Assembly (NCBI GenBank): GCA_030729445.1
Contig: JANQXJ010000051.1
Coordinates: 1 to 7,587 of the forward strand
DNA from: Limnohabitans sp.
GTDB lineage: Bacteria; Pseudomonadota; Gammaproteobacteria; Burkholderiales; Burkholderiaceae_C
DNA: 7,587 bases
Direction of reading: 5' to 3'
The notes beneath the pieces were generated by a model. It saw nothing but the letters and a program-made list of their open reading frames with translations, did not search any database and was not told where the DNA came from. Each line of letters opens with the position of its first letter. Position 1 is the stretch's first letter. This document shows positions 1-6,998 of this stretch, in pieces. Position numbers and translations under genes: made by a program.

Positions 1-1543
1 TGTCGCGCACCGTCCACTCCAGCAATTGGTCCAGAGCGGCCCGGGCTTGGTGGGCATTGGGGTGGTGCAGCACCACCACCAAGGTGTAGCGCTGGCCGCT
101 TTGGCCCTGCACATAACCGGCGACCGAGGCCACATCGCGCAGCGAGCCGGTTTTGAGCCAAGCGTTGCCGATCACGGGCGACTGCGGGCTGCGGTCTTTC
201 AGGCGGGCGGCGGTGCCGTCCACCCCGGCGATGGCCAAGGAGTTGACAAAGTGCTGGGCATGTGGGCTGGTGTGTGCGGCTTGCAGCAAAGCCGTCAAAG
301 CTTTGGCGGTGCTGCGTTCGGTGCGAGACAGGCCCGAGCCGTTGTCCAGCACCGGTTCATCGTGCCCGGCAAAGCCTTGACGCCACCACTGCGACAGGCG
401 CAAGCGCGAGACCTCAAAGCGCCCGGGCGAACCCAGCTCGCTCGACAGTGTCAGGTACAGCTGCTGCGCCATCACGTTGTTCGAGAATTTGTTGATGTCT
501 TGGATGATCTCGGACAAGGGCAAAGAGGGCGCTTCCAGCAGCAGCTTGGCCGATGCCGGGCGCGTGCCGTAGCGCACCTGCCCCGTGAGTTGCCCGCCCG
601 CTTGCTGCCACAGGGCTTGCATGACCCGGGGGGCAAAGGCTTCGGGTTCGGGATAGGCCACGGGCCATTCGCGTTCACCACAGCTGACGGGGTAGCGGCC
701 CGCAAAACGCACTTGCTGGGCTTGGCTGAAGTCGGCCTGCAGCTGGCGGCGCCAGTCGCTGCAAGGGGCCTGACTCAGCGGCAGCTGTGTGGGGGCCGAG
801 AAACCGGCCAAGGGCGGCTCAAAGCGCACCAGCACCAGCCCGCTGGCGGCGTCAGGCGTGAATGTGTAGACCACGGCCTTGAAGTTGAGCAGCAGCCCGT
901 CTGGGCCCACGTTGTAGGGCCGCAGGGGTTCGTCGTCAAAGGGCTCACTGCGATTGCGCACGTCGAACACACTGCGGTCCAGCACGATGTCACCGCGCAC
1001 CTCGCGCACCCCTGCCGCCCTGATCTGCGCCATCAGGTCTTGAAGGCGCTCAACCACCAGCTTGGGGTCGCCACTGCCGCGCACCACCAAGTTGCCCTGC
1101 AGCACCCCATCGCGAACAGGGCCATCGGTGTACACCCGGTTGCGCCAGACGTAGTCGGGTCCCAGCAGGCTCAAACCCGCATAGGTGGTGAACAGCTTCA
1201 TGACCGAAGCGGGGTTGACGCTGGCTTGCGCTTGGTACGACAAATGCCGAGGCTTGGCGCTGTTGGACGCGGGCCCTTGGGGCAGGGGGGCGATGAGCAC
1301 GCTCAGGGCCGAGGGCGGAACTTGGGCTTTTTGAAGCGTTTGCAGGACCTGGCGGGGCAGAGTGGTCCGGGCTTGGTTGGTGAGGGTCTGGCCCGATGCC
1401 GACGCGGCGCGGTTTTGGGCGAAAGCTGGCCAAGCCAGTGCGCAGCCCAGTGTGAAGGCCAGTGCGAAAACCGCTGCACGAGGCGCAGCGCTGGCGTGGG
1501 CGAGCGTGGTGAAAAATGAGCGCTTGGCGCGGGTTGCAGACAT
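1..1543 (-). CDS. dacB: D-alanyl-D-alanine carboxypeptidase/endopeptidase, PBP4 family (C-terminus cut by window edge)
   Basis: This is a periplasmic serine peptidase of the PBP4 (peptidase S13) family. It trims the terminal D-Ala of peptidoglycan stem peptides and cuts D-Ala-mDAP cross-links. Reading the minus strand from the ATG at 1543-1541 gives 514 open codons running off the left edge. All three active-site motifs are present: S113-V-M-K116, S354-N-N356 and K464-T-G466. Their spacing (241 and 110 residues between the key residues) almost equals that of E. coli DacB as I recall it. A G156-S-G-D-P160 stretch typical of the family follows the first motif. The N-terminus is basic, then hydrophobic, and ends P-A-F-A, giving a likely signal-peptidase cut after A42. 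About 50 residues follow KTG, so only some ten residues and the stop should be missing. The start has only a weak ribosome-binding site. The gene is divergent from the permease gene. Confidence 0.95.
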   Translation of the reverse strand, partial: MSATRAKRSFFTTLAHASAAPRAAVFALAFTLGCALAWPAFAQNRAASASGQTLTNQARTTLPRQVLQTLQKAQVPPSALSVLIAPLPQGPASNSAKPRHLSYQAQASVNPASVMKLFTTYAGLSLLGPDYVWRNRVYTDGPVRDGVLQGNLVVRGSGDPKLVVERLQDLMAQIRAAGVREVRGDIVLDRSVFDVRNRSEPFDDEPLRPYNVGPDGLLLNFKAVVYTFTPDAASGLVLVRFEPPLAGFSAPTQLPLSQAPCSDWRRQLQADFSQAQQVRFAGRYPVSCGEREWPVAYPEPEAFAPRVMQALWQQAGGQLTGQVRYGTRPASAKLLLEAPSLPLSEIIQDINKFSNNVMAQQLYLTLSSELGSPGRFEVSRLRLSQWWRQGFAGHDEPVLDNGSGLSRTERSTAKALTALLQAAHTSPHAQHFVNSLAIAGVDGTAARLKDRSPQSPVIGNAWLKTGSLRDVASVAGYVQGQSGQRYTLVVVLHHPNAHQARAALDQLLEWTVRD

Positions 1544-1621
1544 CGCTCAAGTCTAACGGGCACAGGGGGTGATCGGGCTGCGAAGGACAAGCTTCTGCGG
1601 CAGCCCCGTATGATTCGGGCC
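1544..1621. other. Divergent intergenic spacer dacB / permease
   Basis: This short spacer must carry the start signals of both dacB (leftward) and the permease gene run (rightward). I see a good -10-like hexamer for the rightward direction, described separately. For the leftward direction I see no convincing paired -10/-35 boxes and only a weak purine stretch before the dacB ATG. No terminator or RNA gene is visible. Confidence 0.6.
1584..1614 (+). promoter_or_regulatory. Candidate sigma-70 promoter for the permease-tsaB-rimI-udg run
   Basis: TATGAT at 1609-1614 matches the -10 consensus at five of six positions. AGGACA at 1584-1589 is a weak -35 (four of six) at a long 19-nt spacing. A start of transcription about seven bases after the -10 would fall at roughly 1621-1622, on or next to the ATG at 1622. 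The ATG at 1610 lies inside the -10 hexamer, which argues against it as the translation start. The -35 match is poor, so this is only a candidate. Confidence 0.35.
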
Positions 1622-2611
1622 ATGCGATTTTCTTCAAAAACCGTGGGCCTGGCTTCTGCGGTCATCACGGTGCTCATCTGGACCGGTTTCATTGTCATTG
1701 CGCGGGCTTCGGCGTCTCGGGGTTTGCTGCCTCTGGACATCGCGCTGGCCCGCATTCTGGGGGCCAGCAGCATCTTGCTGCCTTGGGCCTGGTGGTTGAT
1801 GCGGTCCGCACGCCAAGCCGGTGAAAAAGTGGGCTCTTTGGGAGGCCTGTCGCCCTTGCCCTTGGCCCCGACCGTGCAGGCGGGCTTGTTGGGTGGCTTG
1901 CTTTATGCCGTGTTGGCCTACACGGGTTTCTTTTTTGCGCCGGCCTCACATGCTTCGGTGTTGTTGCCCGGCAGCTTGCCTTTGTGGACCACCTTGTTGG
2001 CTTGGCTGGTCTTGCGCGAACAAGTGTCATCGGCCCGGGCATTGGGGCTGGGCTTTATTGTGCTGGGCGATGTGCTGGTGGGCGGTGCCAGCTTGCTGAT
2101 GGCTTTTGACGGCGGCGAGGTCTGGAAGGGCGATTTGCTGTTCATGACGGCCGCTTGCTGCTGGGCGGGTTACAGCATCACGGTGCGACGGCATGGCTTG
2201 GATGCGGTGCGAGCGACCATGGCCATCACCGCGTTTGCCTTTGTCACTTTTGTGCCGTTGTATCTGACCTTGATCGGCTTGGGGGTACTGCCTACCCATT
2301 TGATGCAGGTGCCGTGGACCGAGATTCTGTTCCAGGCCGTGTTCCAGGGCGTGGGCTCGGTGGTCATCTCGGGCATCACCTTCACGCAGATGGTGCGCCA
2401 CTATGGCCCGGTGCGCTCGACCATGATCACGGCCTTGGTGCCCGGCTTGTCGGCGCTGGGGGCGGTGTGGTTCTTGGGTGAGCCCATGCACTGGAATTTG
2501 CTGGCCGGGCTGGCGCTGGTGACCAGTGGCATTTTGTTTGGTGTGCGGCAAGCCAAAAAACCTGCAGCCGCCGTCACGCCTTCCCCTTCATCGACCGGAG
2601 GTCAGCCATGA
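1622..2611 (+). CDS. EamA/DMT-superfamily transporter
   Basis: This is an inner-membrane permease of the drug/metabolite transporter superfamily; the substrate cannot be told from sequence. From the ATG at 1622 it has 329 residues, usual for the ten-helix class. Two EamA repeats are visible. The first covers about residues 10-155 and ends with the typical E-Q-V-x-x-x-x-x-L-G-x-x-x-I-x-x-G-D pattern. The second covers about 170-310 and holds G-P-V-R-S, then L-V-P-G-L-S-A-L and F-L-G-E-P-M. Hydrophobic segments run throughout, and the C-terminus is a short polar Ala/Pro/Ser tail. An in-frame ATG at 1610 would add four residues (M-I-R-A). I prefer 1622 because 1610 sits in a -10-like hexamer; neither has a good Shine-Dalgarno sequence. 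The stop overlaps the tsaB start (ATGA), suggesting co-transcription, although the functional link to tsaB is unclear. Confidence 0.9.
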   Translation: MRFSSKTVGLASAVITVLIWTGFIVIARASASRGLLPLDIALARILGASSILLPWAWWLMRSARQAGEKVGSLGGLSPLPLAPTVQAGLLGGLLYAVLAYTGFFFAPASHASVLLPGSLPLWTTLLAWLVLREQVSSARALGLGFIVLGDVLVGGASLLMAFDGGEVWKGDLLFMTAACCWAGYSITVRRHGLDAVRATMAITAFAFVTFVPLYLTLIGLGVLPTHLMQVPWTEILFQAVFQGVGSVVISGITFTQMVRHYGPVRSTMITALVPGLSALGAVWFLGEPMHWNLLAGLALVTSGILFGVRQAKKPAAAVTPSPSSTGGQP

Positions 2612-3393
2612 GCGGTATCCCCGAGCGCCGCTGGTTGGCCTTTGACACCAGCACCGATGTGCTGTTTTTGGCCGTGTCACGCGGCGAGCAGGTCTGGACC
2701 CAAACCCTGCCCGGCGGCGCACAAGCCTCCAGCGGTTTGATTCCGGCGGTACTGGCGCTGCTGGCCGAGGCCGACATGCCGCTGGCCTCGCTCGACGCCA
2801 TCGTCTTCGGCCGGGGGCCGGGCTCTTTTACCGGCTTGCGCACCGCCTGCGCAGTGGCCCAGGGCCTGGCTTTTGGGGCCGATGTGCCTGTGCTGCCGGT
2901 CGACACTTTGCTGGCCGTGGCCGAAGAGGCCCGTTGGTCGCAAGTGCAAGCCGGGGCCATCGCACCCGATGCTGCGCTCACCGTGTTGGCGTTGTTGGAT
3001 GCCCGCATGGACGAGGTCTACAGCGCTGCTTACCGCTGGGAGCCCTTACCGGGCACAGGCCACGGGCGTTGGCAAGAAGCCACGCCCTTGCAGGTGGGTG
3101 CGCCCGAAAAATTGCAGATGCCCGAAAACCATCTGGTGCTGCAAGCCGGCAATGCCTTTGCCGCGTATGGCGAGCGACTGCCCCAAGCGGTGCCTGAGGG
3201 CTTGCGCTGCGAGGCCCTGCCCACGGCCGCCGCTTTGCTGCGCTTGGCCCCGGTCTTGTGGGCGCAAGGCTTGGCCGTGCCAGCCGAGCAGGCCATGCCG
3301 CTCTATATCCGCGACAAAGTGGCCCATACCACCGCCGAGCGCGAGGCCATGAAGGCTCAGTCGGCTTTGGCCAAGGCCGCTGCGCAGTCATGA
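2608..3393 (+). CDS. tsaB: tRNA threonylcarbamoyladenosine biosynthesis protein TsaB
   Basis: TsaB is the non-catalytic partner of TsaD, and together with TsaE they transfer the threonylcarbamoyl group to A37 of ANN-decoding tRNAs (t6A modification) in the cytoplasm. The 261-residue product shows the ASKHA-fold family pattern. It has A-F-D-T-S-T at 11-16, the hallmark G-R-G-P-G-S-F-T-G-L-R at 68-78, D-A-R-M-D-E-V-Y at 131-138, and P-L-Y-I-R-D at 231-236 near the C-terminus. The length is slightly above the roughly 230 residues of E. coli TsaB, mostly from an Ala/Lys-rich tail after residue 240. The start is well supported: GGAGG at 2597-2601 lies six bases before the ATG, which overlaps the permease stop as ATGA. 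Its own stop overlaps the rimI start in the same way. Next to rimI is a common place for tsaB. Confidence 0.95.
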   Translation: MSGIPERRWLAFDTSTDVLFLAVSRGEQVWTQTLPGGAQASSGLIPAVLALLAEADMPLASLDAIVFGRGPGSFTGLRTACAVAQGLAFGADVPVLPVDTLLAVAEEARWSQVQAGAIAPDAALTVLALLDARMDEVYSAAYRWEPLPGTGHGRWQEATPLQVGAPEKLQMPENHLVLQAGNAFAAYGERLPQAVPEGLRCEALPTAAALLRLAPVLWAQGLAVPAEQAMPLYIRDKVAHTTAEREAMKAQSALAKAAAQS

Positions 3394-3899
3394 GCGCTTC
3401 CATGAAGCCTGCCACAGACGACGAAGGCGCCCAGCCGTCAGAGGCCACGCGCAACCGCGTCACGCTGGCCCCCATGTCGCAAGACGATCTGGACACGGTG
3501 ATCGCCATCGAGCAAACCGCCTACAGCCACCCTTGGACACGGGGCAATTTCCGTGACTCGCTCAATCCCTTGTTTGAGGCCCAATGCTTGTGGCTAGAAG
3601 GCGAATTGCTGGGCTATTTTTTGGCCATGCACGGGGTGGAAGAAATGCATTTGCTCAACATCACCGTCGCACCCGCTCGGCAAGGCCAGGGTTGGGGCCA
3701 CATGATGCTGGACGCCTTGTCGCTCATGTCGCGCCATGTCGGGGCGCAATGGCTGTGGCTGGAGGTGCGCCAAAGCAATGTGCGGGCTCTGAAGGTCTAC
3801 GAGCGTTACGGCTTCAAGCAAGTCAGCATCCGCAAGGATTACTATCCGGCAGGTCGCCTGCAGCGAGAGCATGCGGTGGTGATGAGTTTGAAACTGTGA
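3390..3899 (+). CDS. rimI: Ribosomal protein S18-alanine N-acetyltransferase RimI
   Basis: RimI is a cytoplasmic GNAT-fold enzyme that acetylates the N-terminal Ala of ribosomal protein S18 using acetyl-CoA. The ATG at 3390, overlapping the tsaB stop, gives 169 residues. The acetyl-CoA-binding motif is Q98-G-Q-G-W-G103, preceded by the strand M-H-L-L-N-I-T-V-A-P. L-W-L-E125-V-R-x-S-N130 and K-V-Y137-E-R-Y-G-F follow. E125 and Y137 are 12 residues apart, as are the proposed catalytic Glu103 and Tyr115 of E. coli RimI. The C-terminal I-R-K-D-Y-Y-P block is also typical. The first 20 or so residues are a polar extension not found in E. coli RimI, and a second in-frame ATG at 3402 is possible. 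The open frame continues upstream to 3258, but that part overlaps tsaB and looks non-coding. There is no strong ribosome-binding site, consistent with translational coupling to tsaB. Confidence 0.94.
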   Translation: MSASMKPATDDEGAQPSEATRNRVTLAPMSQDDLDTVIAIEQTAYSHPWTRGNFRDSLNPLFEAQCLWLEGELLGYFLAMHGVEEMHLLNITVAPARQGQGWGHMMLDALSLMSRHVGAQWLWLEVRQSNVRALKVYERYGFKQVSIRKDYYPAGRLQREHAVVMSLKL

Positions 3900-3907
3900 G
3901 CCTGAAC

Positions 3908-4849
3908 ATGAGCGACCCCACCCGATTTGACCTGGACGACCGCCAACGCGCCATGCTGGCCGAGATGGGTGTGCGCGTGTGGTGGCCGCAGCCAAGCGAC
4001 GCCGCGCCCCAAGCTGTGGCGGAAGTTGCACCGGCCAGGGCCACAGAGGGCGCAGCGCCTGCACATGGTGTGTCCGTCGTTGCACCGCTTGGAAGCCCCG
4101 CACGTCCCATGCCGACTGATGCAACAACCGCGTCCGTGCCTGTGCAGGCCCCAGCCACCCGCCCCGCAACGCGTGAGCCTGTGGCGCTCGCACCCACCCC
4201 GGCGCAGTCCAAGGGCCCCGTGTTTGCACCCTTGCCCGAAGGCTTGTCCAGCATGGGTTGGGCCGAGCTGCAAACGGCTGTGCAAGCCTGTCGGTCATGC
4301 GCTCTGGGCGCTGCACGCCAAACCCCCATTTTGGGTTCGGGTCAGGGCACAGCCCAATGGATGGTGGTGGGCGACTTGCCTTCGGACGCCGACGAGGCGC
4401 AAGGCCAGCCCTTTACCGGGCCGGAAGGCGTGTTGCTGGACAACATGCTCAAAGCCGTGGGCGTGCGACGCCAGGGTTCACCCCACAACGCCGATGCCAA
4501 TGCCAATGCCCGTGCCGAACTGCCCGAGGCCTGCCTGACCCACGCCGTCAAATGCCGCCCCCAAAACGGGCGCAATCCCGAAACGTCGGAGTTGGCCACT
4601 TGTGCGGCTTATCTGTCGCGCCAGGTCACGCTGGTGCAACCTCGGGTGATTTTGGCCATGGGCCGTTTCGCCATCCAGAGCCTGCTGGGCAGCACCGAGC
4701 CTATGGGCAAGCTGCGCGGCCGGTTGCATGACTTTCAGGGCGTGCCTGTGGTGGTCACTTACCCGCCATCGAGCTTGTTGCGCAACCCGGCCGACAAGGC
4801 CAAGGCCTGGGCCGATCTGGTGTTGGCCCTGTCGGTGACCCACGGCTGA
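3908..4849 (+). CDS. Family-4 uracil-DNA-glycosylase-like Fe-S protein with altered active site and psi (HolD)-like N-terminus
   Basis: The C-terminal domain, about residues 117-313 of 313, belongs to the family-4/5 uracil-DNA glycosylase fold, whose members remove uracil from DNA. All four Fe-S cysteines are present: C128, C131, C216 and C232. Q-P-F-T-G, K-C-R-P, the P-R-V-I-L-A-M-G strand and K-L-R-G also fit. Two functional motifs deviate. Motif 1, usually G-E-A-P-G, reads G155-D-L-P-S159. Motif 2, usually T-Y-H-P, reads T284-Y-P-P287, so the conserved His is lost. Residues 190-205 form an Asn/Ala-rich insertion. Before the domain lie a conserved-looking peptide (residues 11-27: L17-x-x-M-G-V-x-x-W25) and an Ala/Pro-rich, probably disordered linker (about 28-110). 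The peptide resembles the N-terminus of DNA polymerase III psi. A GTG at 3896 overlapping the rimI stop (GTGA) is an alternative start adding four residues; the ATG follows GAG at 3898-3900. The family assignment is firm, but true glycosylase activity is doubtful. Confidence 0.88.
   Translation: MSDPTRFDLDDRQRAMLAEMGVRVWWPQPSDAAPQAVAEVAPARATEGAAPAHGVSVVAPLGSPARPMPTDATTASVPVQAPATRPATREPVALAPTPAQSKGPVFAPLPEGLSSMGWAELQTAVQACRSCALGAARQTPILGSGQGTAQWMVVGDLPSDADEAQGQPFTGPEGVLLDNMLKAVGVRRQGSPHNADANANARAELPEACLTHAVKCRPQNGRNPETSELATCAAYLSRQVTLVQPRVILAMGRFAIQSLLGSTEPMGKLRGRLHDFQGVPVVVTYPPSSLLRNPADKAKAWADLVLALSVTHG
4490..4516 (+). repeat. Short hexameric tandem repeat inside the glycosylase-like gene
   Basis: Imperfect GCC-NNT hexamers follow one another here (GCCGAT, GCCAAT, GCCAAT, GCCCGT), ending in GCC. 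They encode A-D-A-N-A-N-A-R-A. The repeat falls in a loop between motif 1 and the third Fe-S cysteine, a place where family-4 glycosylases are usually shorter. It looks like a slippage-generated linker insertion that keeps the frame. Confidence 0.6.
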
Positions 4850-4862
4850 CAACCGCTAAAAT
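4835..4862 (+). promoter_or_regulatory. Candidate sigma-70 promoter for tkt
   Basis: GTGACC at 4835-4840 (four of six to the -35 consensus) and TAAAAT at 4857-4862 (five of six to the -10 consensus) are separated by 16 bases. Transcription would begin near 4869 and give a leader of about 30 bases before the tkt ATG. The -35 box lies inside the last codons of the upstream gene. No terminator is visible between the upstream gene and tkt, so read-through is also possible. Confidence 0.45.
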
Positions 4863-4900
4863 CTCGGGTTTACCAGAATACTTCTCCGGAGTTTCCCCAC

Positions 4901-6931
4901 ATGGCCAATACACAGCAAATGGCGAACGCCATCCGCGCCCTCGCAATGGACGCCGTTCAACAAGCCAACTCCGGTCACCCCGGCGCCCCCATGGGCATGG
5001 CCGACATGGCTGTTGCGCTTTGGGGCGATCACCTGCAACACAACCCCAAAAACCCGCATTGGGCCAACCGCGACCGCTTCGTGCTGTCCAACGGCCACGG
5101 CTCCATGCTGATCTATTCGGTGCTGCACCTGACCGGCTACAAACTGCCGATTGAAGAACTTAAAAACTTCCGCACCCTGCACAGCAAAACCGCTGGCCAT
5201 CCCGAAGTGGGTGTGACCCCCGGCGTGGAAACCACCACCGGCCCCCTGGGCCAAGGCATCACCAACGCCGTGGGCATGGCCCTGGCCGAAAAAATGCTGG
5301 CTGCCGAGTTCAACCAACCAGGCCACGCCATCGTCAACCACCACACCTACGTGTTTTTGGGTGACGGCTGCCTGATGGAAGGCATCAGCCACGAAGCCGT
5401 GGCCCTGGCCGGCGCCTGGAAGCTGAACAAACTGATTGCTCTCTACGACGACAACGGCATCTCCATTGACGGCCAAGTGGCCCCTTGGTTCATCGACAAC
5501 ACGCCCCAGCGCTTTGCCGCCTGCGGCTGGAACGTGATCGACGCCGTGGACGGCCACGACGCAGCGGCTGTGTCCAAGGCCATCGCCGCCGCCAAGCACA
5601 GCGCCGACAAGCCTACGTTGATCGTCTGCAAAACCGCCATCGGCAAGGGTTCGCCCAACCGTGCAGGCACCTCCAAAGCCCACGGCGAGCCATTGGGCGC
5701 TGAAGAAATCAAGCTCACCCGCGAAGCCCTGGGCTGGACGGCCGAGCCTTTCAAGATCCCCAAAGAGGTTTATGCCGACTGGGACGCCAAAGCCGCAGGC
5801 GCTGCCCGCGAAGCCGCATGGAACACGGCATTCGCCGCTTACAAAGCCGCTTTCCCCGCACAAGCCAAAGAATTCGTGCGCCGCATGAAGGGCGACTTGC
5901 CCAAAAACTTCAACCAAGTGGCGTTTGACGCCGTGGTCGCCGCCCACACCAAGGGCGAAACCGTGGCCAGCCGCAAGGCCAGCCAGCTGGCGCTGGAAGC
6001 CTTCACCGCCGCCCTGCCCGAAATGCTCGGCGGCTCGGCCGACCTCACGGGCTCTAACCTCACCAACACCAAGAGCACCCCCGCTTTCCGCGTGGACTTG
6101 GCCGGTGACGTGGTCAAGACGGCTGAAGGTCAGATTGGCCGCCACATCAACTACGGCGTGCGCGAATTCGGCATGGCCGCCATCATGAATGGCGTGGCCT
6201 TGCACGGCGGCTACATCCCCTACGGCGGCACCTTCCTCACCTTCTCTGACTATTCGCGCAACGCCATCCGCATGGCCGCGCTCATGAAGCAGCGCGTGAT
6301 CCACGTCTTCACCCACGACTCGATTGGCTTGGGCGAAGACGGCCCGACCCACCAGTCGATCGAGCACGCCGCCAGCCTGCGCCTGATCCCCGGTCTGGAC
6401 GTGTGGCGTCCTGCCGACACGGCCGAAACCACTGTGGCCTGGGCCGTGGCCCTGCAAAACGCCAACCGTCCATCGGTCCTGTTGCTCAGCCGCCAAAACC
6501 TGGCTTACTCACCCAAGAGCGATCTGGGCGACATCAGCCGTGGCGCGTATGTGCTGTCCGAACCCGAACACGTTGGCATGAAGAAGACCCACGGCGTGAT
6601 CATCGCCACCGGCTCCGAAGTGCAACTGGCCCTGGCCGCACAAAAGCTGCTGGCCGAACGCAAAATTGGTGTGCGCGTGGTCTCCATGCCCAGCACCAAC
6701 GTGTTTGATCGCCAAGACACCGAGTACAAACAAAGCGTGTTGCCCAAAGGCCTGCCCCGCGTGGCGGTCGAGATGGGTTCTACCGACGGCTGGTGGAAAT
6801 ATGGCTGCGCCGCCGTGGTCGGCATCGACACCTACGGCGAGTCGGCCCCAGCGCCCGTGCTGTTCAAACACTTCGGCTTCACCGCCGAGAACGTGGCCGA
6901 CACGGTCCACGCTGCGCTGCTCAAGGCCTGA
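4901..6931 (+). CDS. tkt: Transketolase
   Basis: This thiamine-diphosphate enzyme moves two-carbon ketol units between sugar phosphates in the non-oxidative pentose phosphate pathway (and in the Calvin cycle where present). The 676-residue product is complete and of normal length. Visible parts in order are: S-G-H26-P-G-A-P-M-G; N-G-H66-G-S; T-A-G-H100-P-E; the thiamine-diphosphate/metal motif beginning G154-D-G156 and closing at D184-N185; the pyrimidine-domain R-E422-F-G-M-A with the cofactor-activating Glu; and the second transketolase signature G-E-D-G-P-T-H484-Q. The C-terminal domain (about 540-676) has A-T-G-S-E-V. GGAG at 4888-4891 lies nine bases before the ATG. Compared with the upstream genes it favours CTG over TTG for leucine and C-ending codons, as expected for high expression. 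It is probably transcribed from its own promoter just upstream and is followed by hairpins before gap. Confidence 0.98.
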   Translation: MANTQQMANAIRALAMDAVQQANSGHPGAPMGMADMAVALWGDHLQHNPKNPHWANRDRFVLSNGHGSMLIYSVLHLTGYKLPIEELKNFRTLHSKTAGHPEVGVTPGVETTTGPLGQGITNAVGMALAEKMLAAEFNQPGHAIVNHHTYVFLGDGCLMEGISHEAVALAGAWKLNKLIALYDDNGISIDGQVAPWFIDNTPQRFAACGWNVIDAVDGHDAAAVSKAIAAAKHSADKPTLIVCKTAIGKGSPNRAGTSKAHGEPLGAEEIKLTREALGWTAEPFKIPKEVYADWDAKAAGAAREAAWNTAFAAYKAAFPAQAKEFVRRMKGDLPKNFNQVAFDAVVAAHTKGETVASRKASQLALEAFTAALPEMLGGSADLTGSNLTNTKSTPAFRVDLAGDVVKTAEGQIGRHINYGVREFGMAAIMNGVALHGGYIPYGGTFLTFSDYSRNAIRMAALMKQRVIHVFTHDSIGLGEDGPTHQSIEHAASLRLIPGLDVWRPADTAETTVAWAVALQNANRPSVLLLSRQNLAYSPKSDLGDISRGAYVLSEPEHVGMKKTHGVIIATGSEVQLALAAQKLLAERKIGVRVVSMPSTNVFDRQDTEYKQSVLPKGLPRVAVEMGSTDGWWKYGCAAVVGIDTYGESAPAPVLFKHFGFTAENVADTVHAALLKA

Positions 6932-6942
6932 TCGAAGGCTGT

Positions 6943-6964
6943 GCTGCACCTTATGGGGTGCAGC
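6943..6964 (+). terminator. Strong hairpin just after tkt, possible terminator
   Basis: GCTGCACC (6943-6950) and GGTGCAGC (6957-6964) form a perfect 8-bp stem with a six-base loop, starting 11 bases after the tkt stop. No T-run follows, so it is not a classical intrinsic terminator. It could be a weak terminator, a Rho-related boundary or a 3'-end stabiliser of the tkt message. GC-rich betaproteobacteria often show such U-poor hairpins after genes. Confidence 0.5.
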
Positions 6965-6998
6965 GGGCCACGCGCCAGCGACTGACCGGCCGAACCTC

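Noticed and set aside
1435..1450. Possible lipoprotein signal in DacB (T-L-G-C34)
   Set aside because: The -3 position is Thr where Leu, Val or Ile is expected, and a good signal-peptidase I site (A-F-A before Q43) follows. PBP4 proteins are usually soluble periplasmic or loosely membrane-associated.
26..1519. Long open frame of 497 codons on the plus strand
   Set aside because: It is the antisense shadow of dacB. The minus strand carries all three PBP4 active-site motifs in correct order and spacing, while the plus-strand product is Gln/His/Gly-rich with no recognisable motif.
3258..3389. N-terminal extension of the rimI open frame
   Set aside because: It overlaps tsaB in another frame and encodes an Arg/Gly/His-rich stretch without family similarity. 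The ATG at 3390 in the ATGA overlap gives a normal RimI.
3584..3895. N-terminal extension of the glycosylase-like open frame
   Set aside because: It overlaps most of the rimI C-terminal half in another frame and has shadow-type composition. Starts at 3896 (GTG) or 3908 (ATG) fit the operon spacing.
4884..4891. 8-bp palindrome CTCCGGAG covering the tkt Shine-Dalgarno sequence
   Set aside because: It has no loop, so it cannot fold on itself in RNA, and an 8-bp palindrome is common by chance in GC-rich DNA.
4856..6496. Long open frame of 546 codons on the minus strand
   Set aside because: It lies wholly opposite tkt, whose frame shows every transketolase motif. The reverse product is a Gly/Val/His-rich sequence typical of antisense frames in GC-rich genes.
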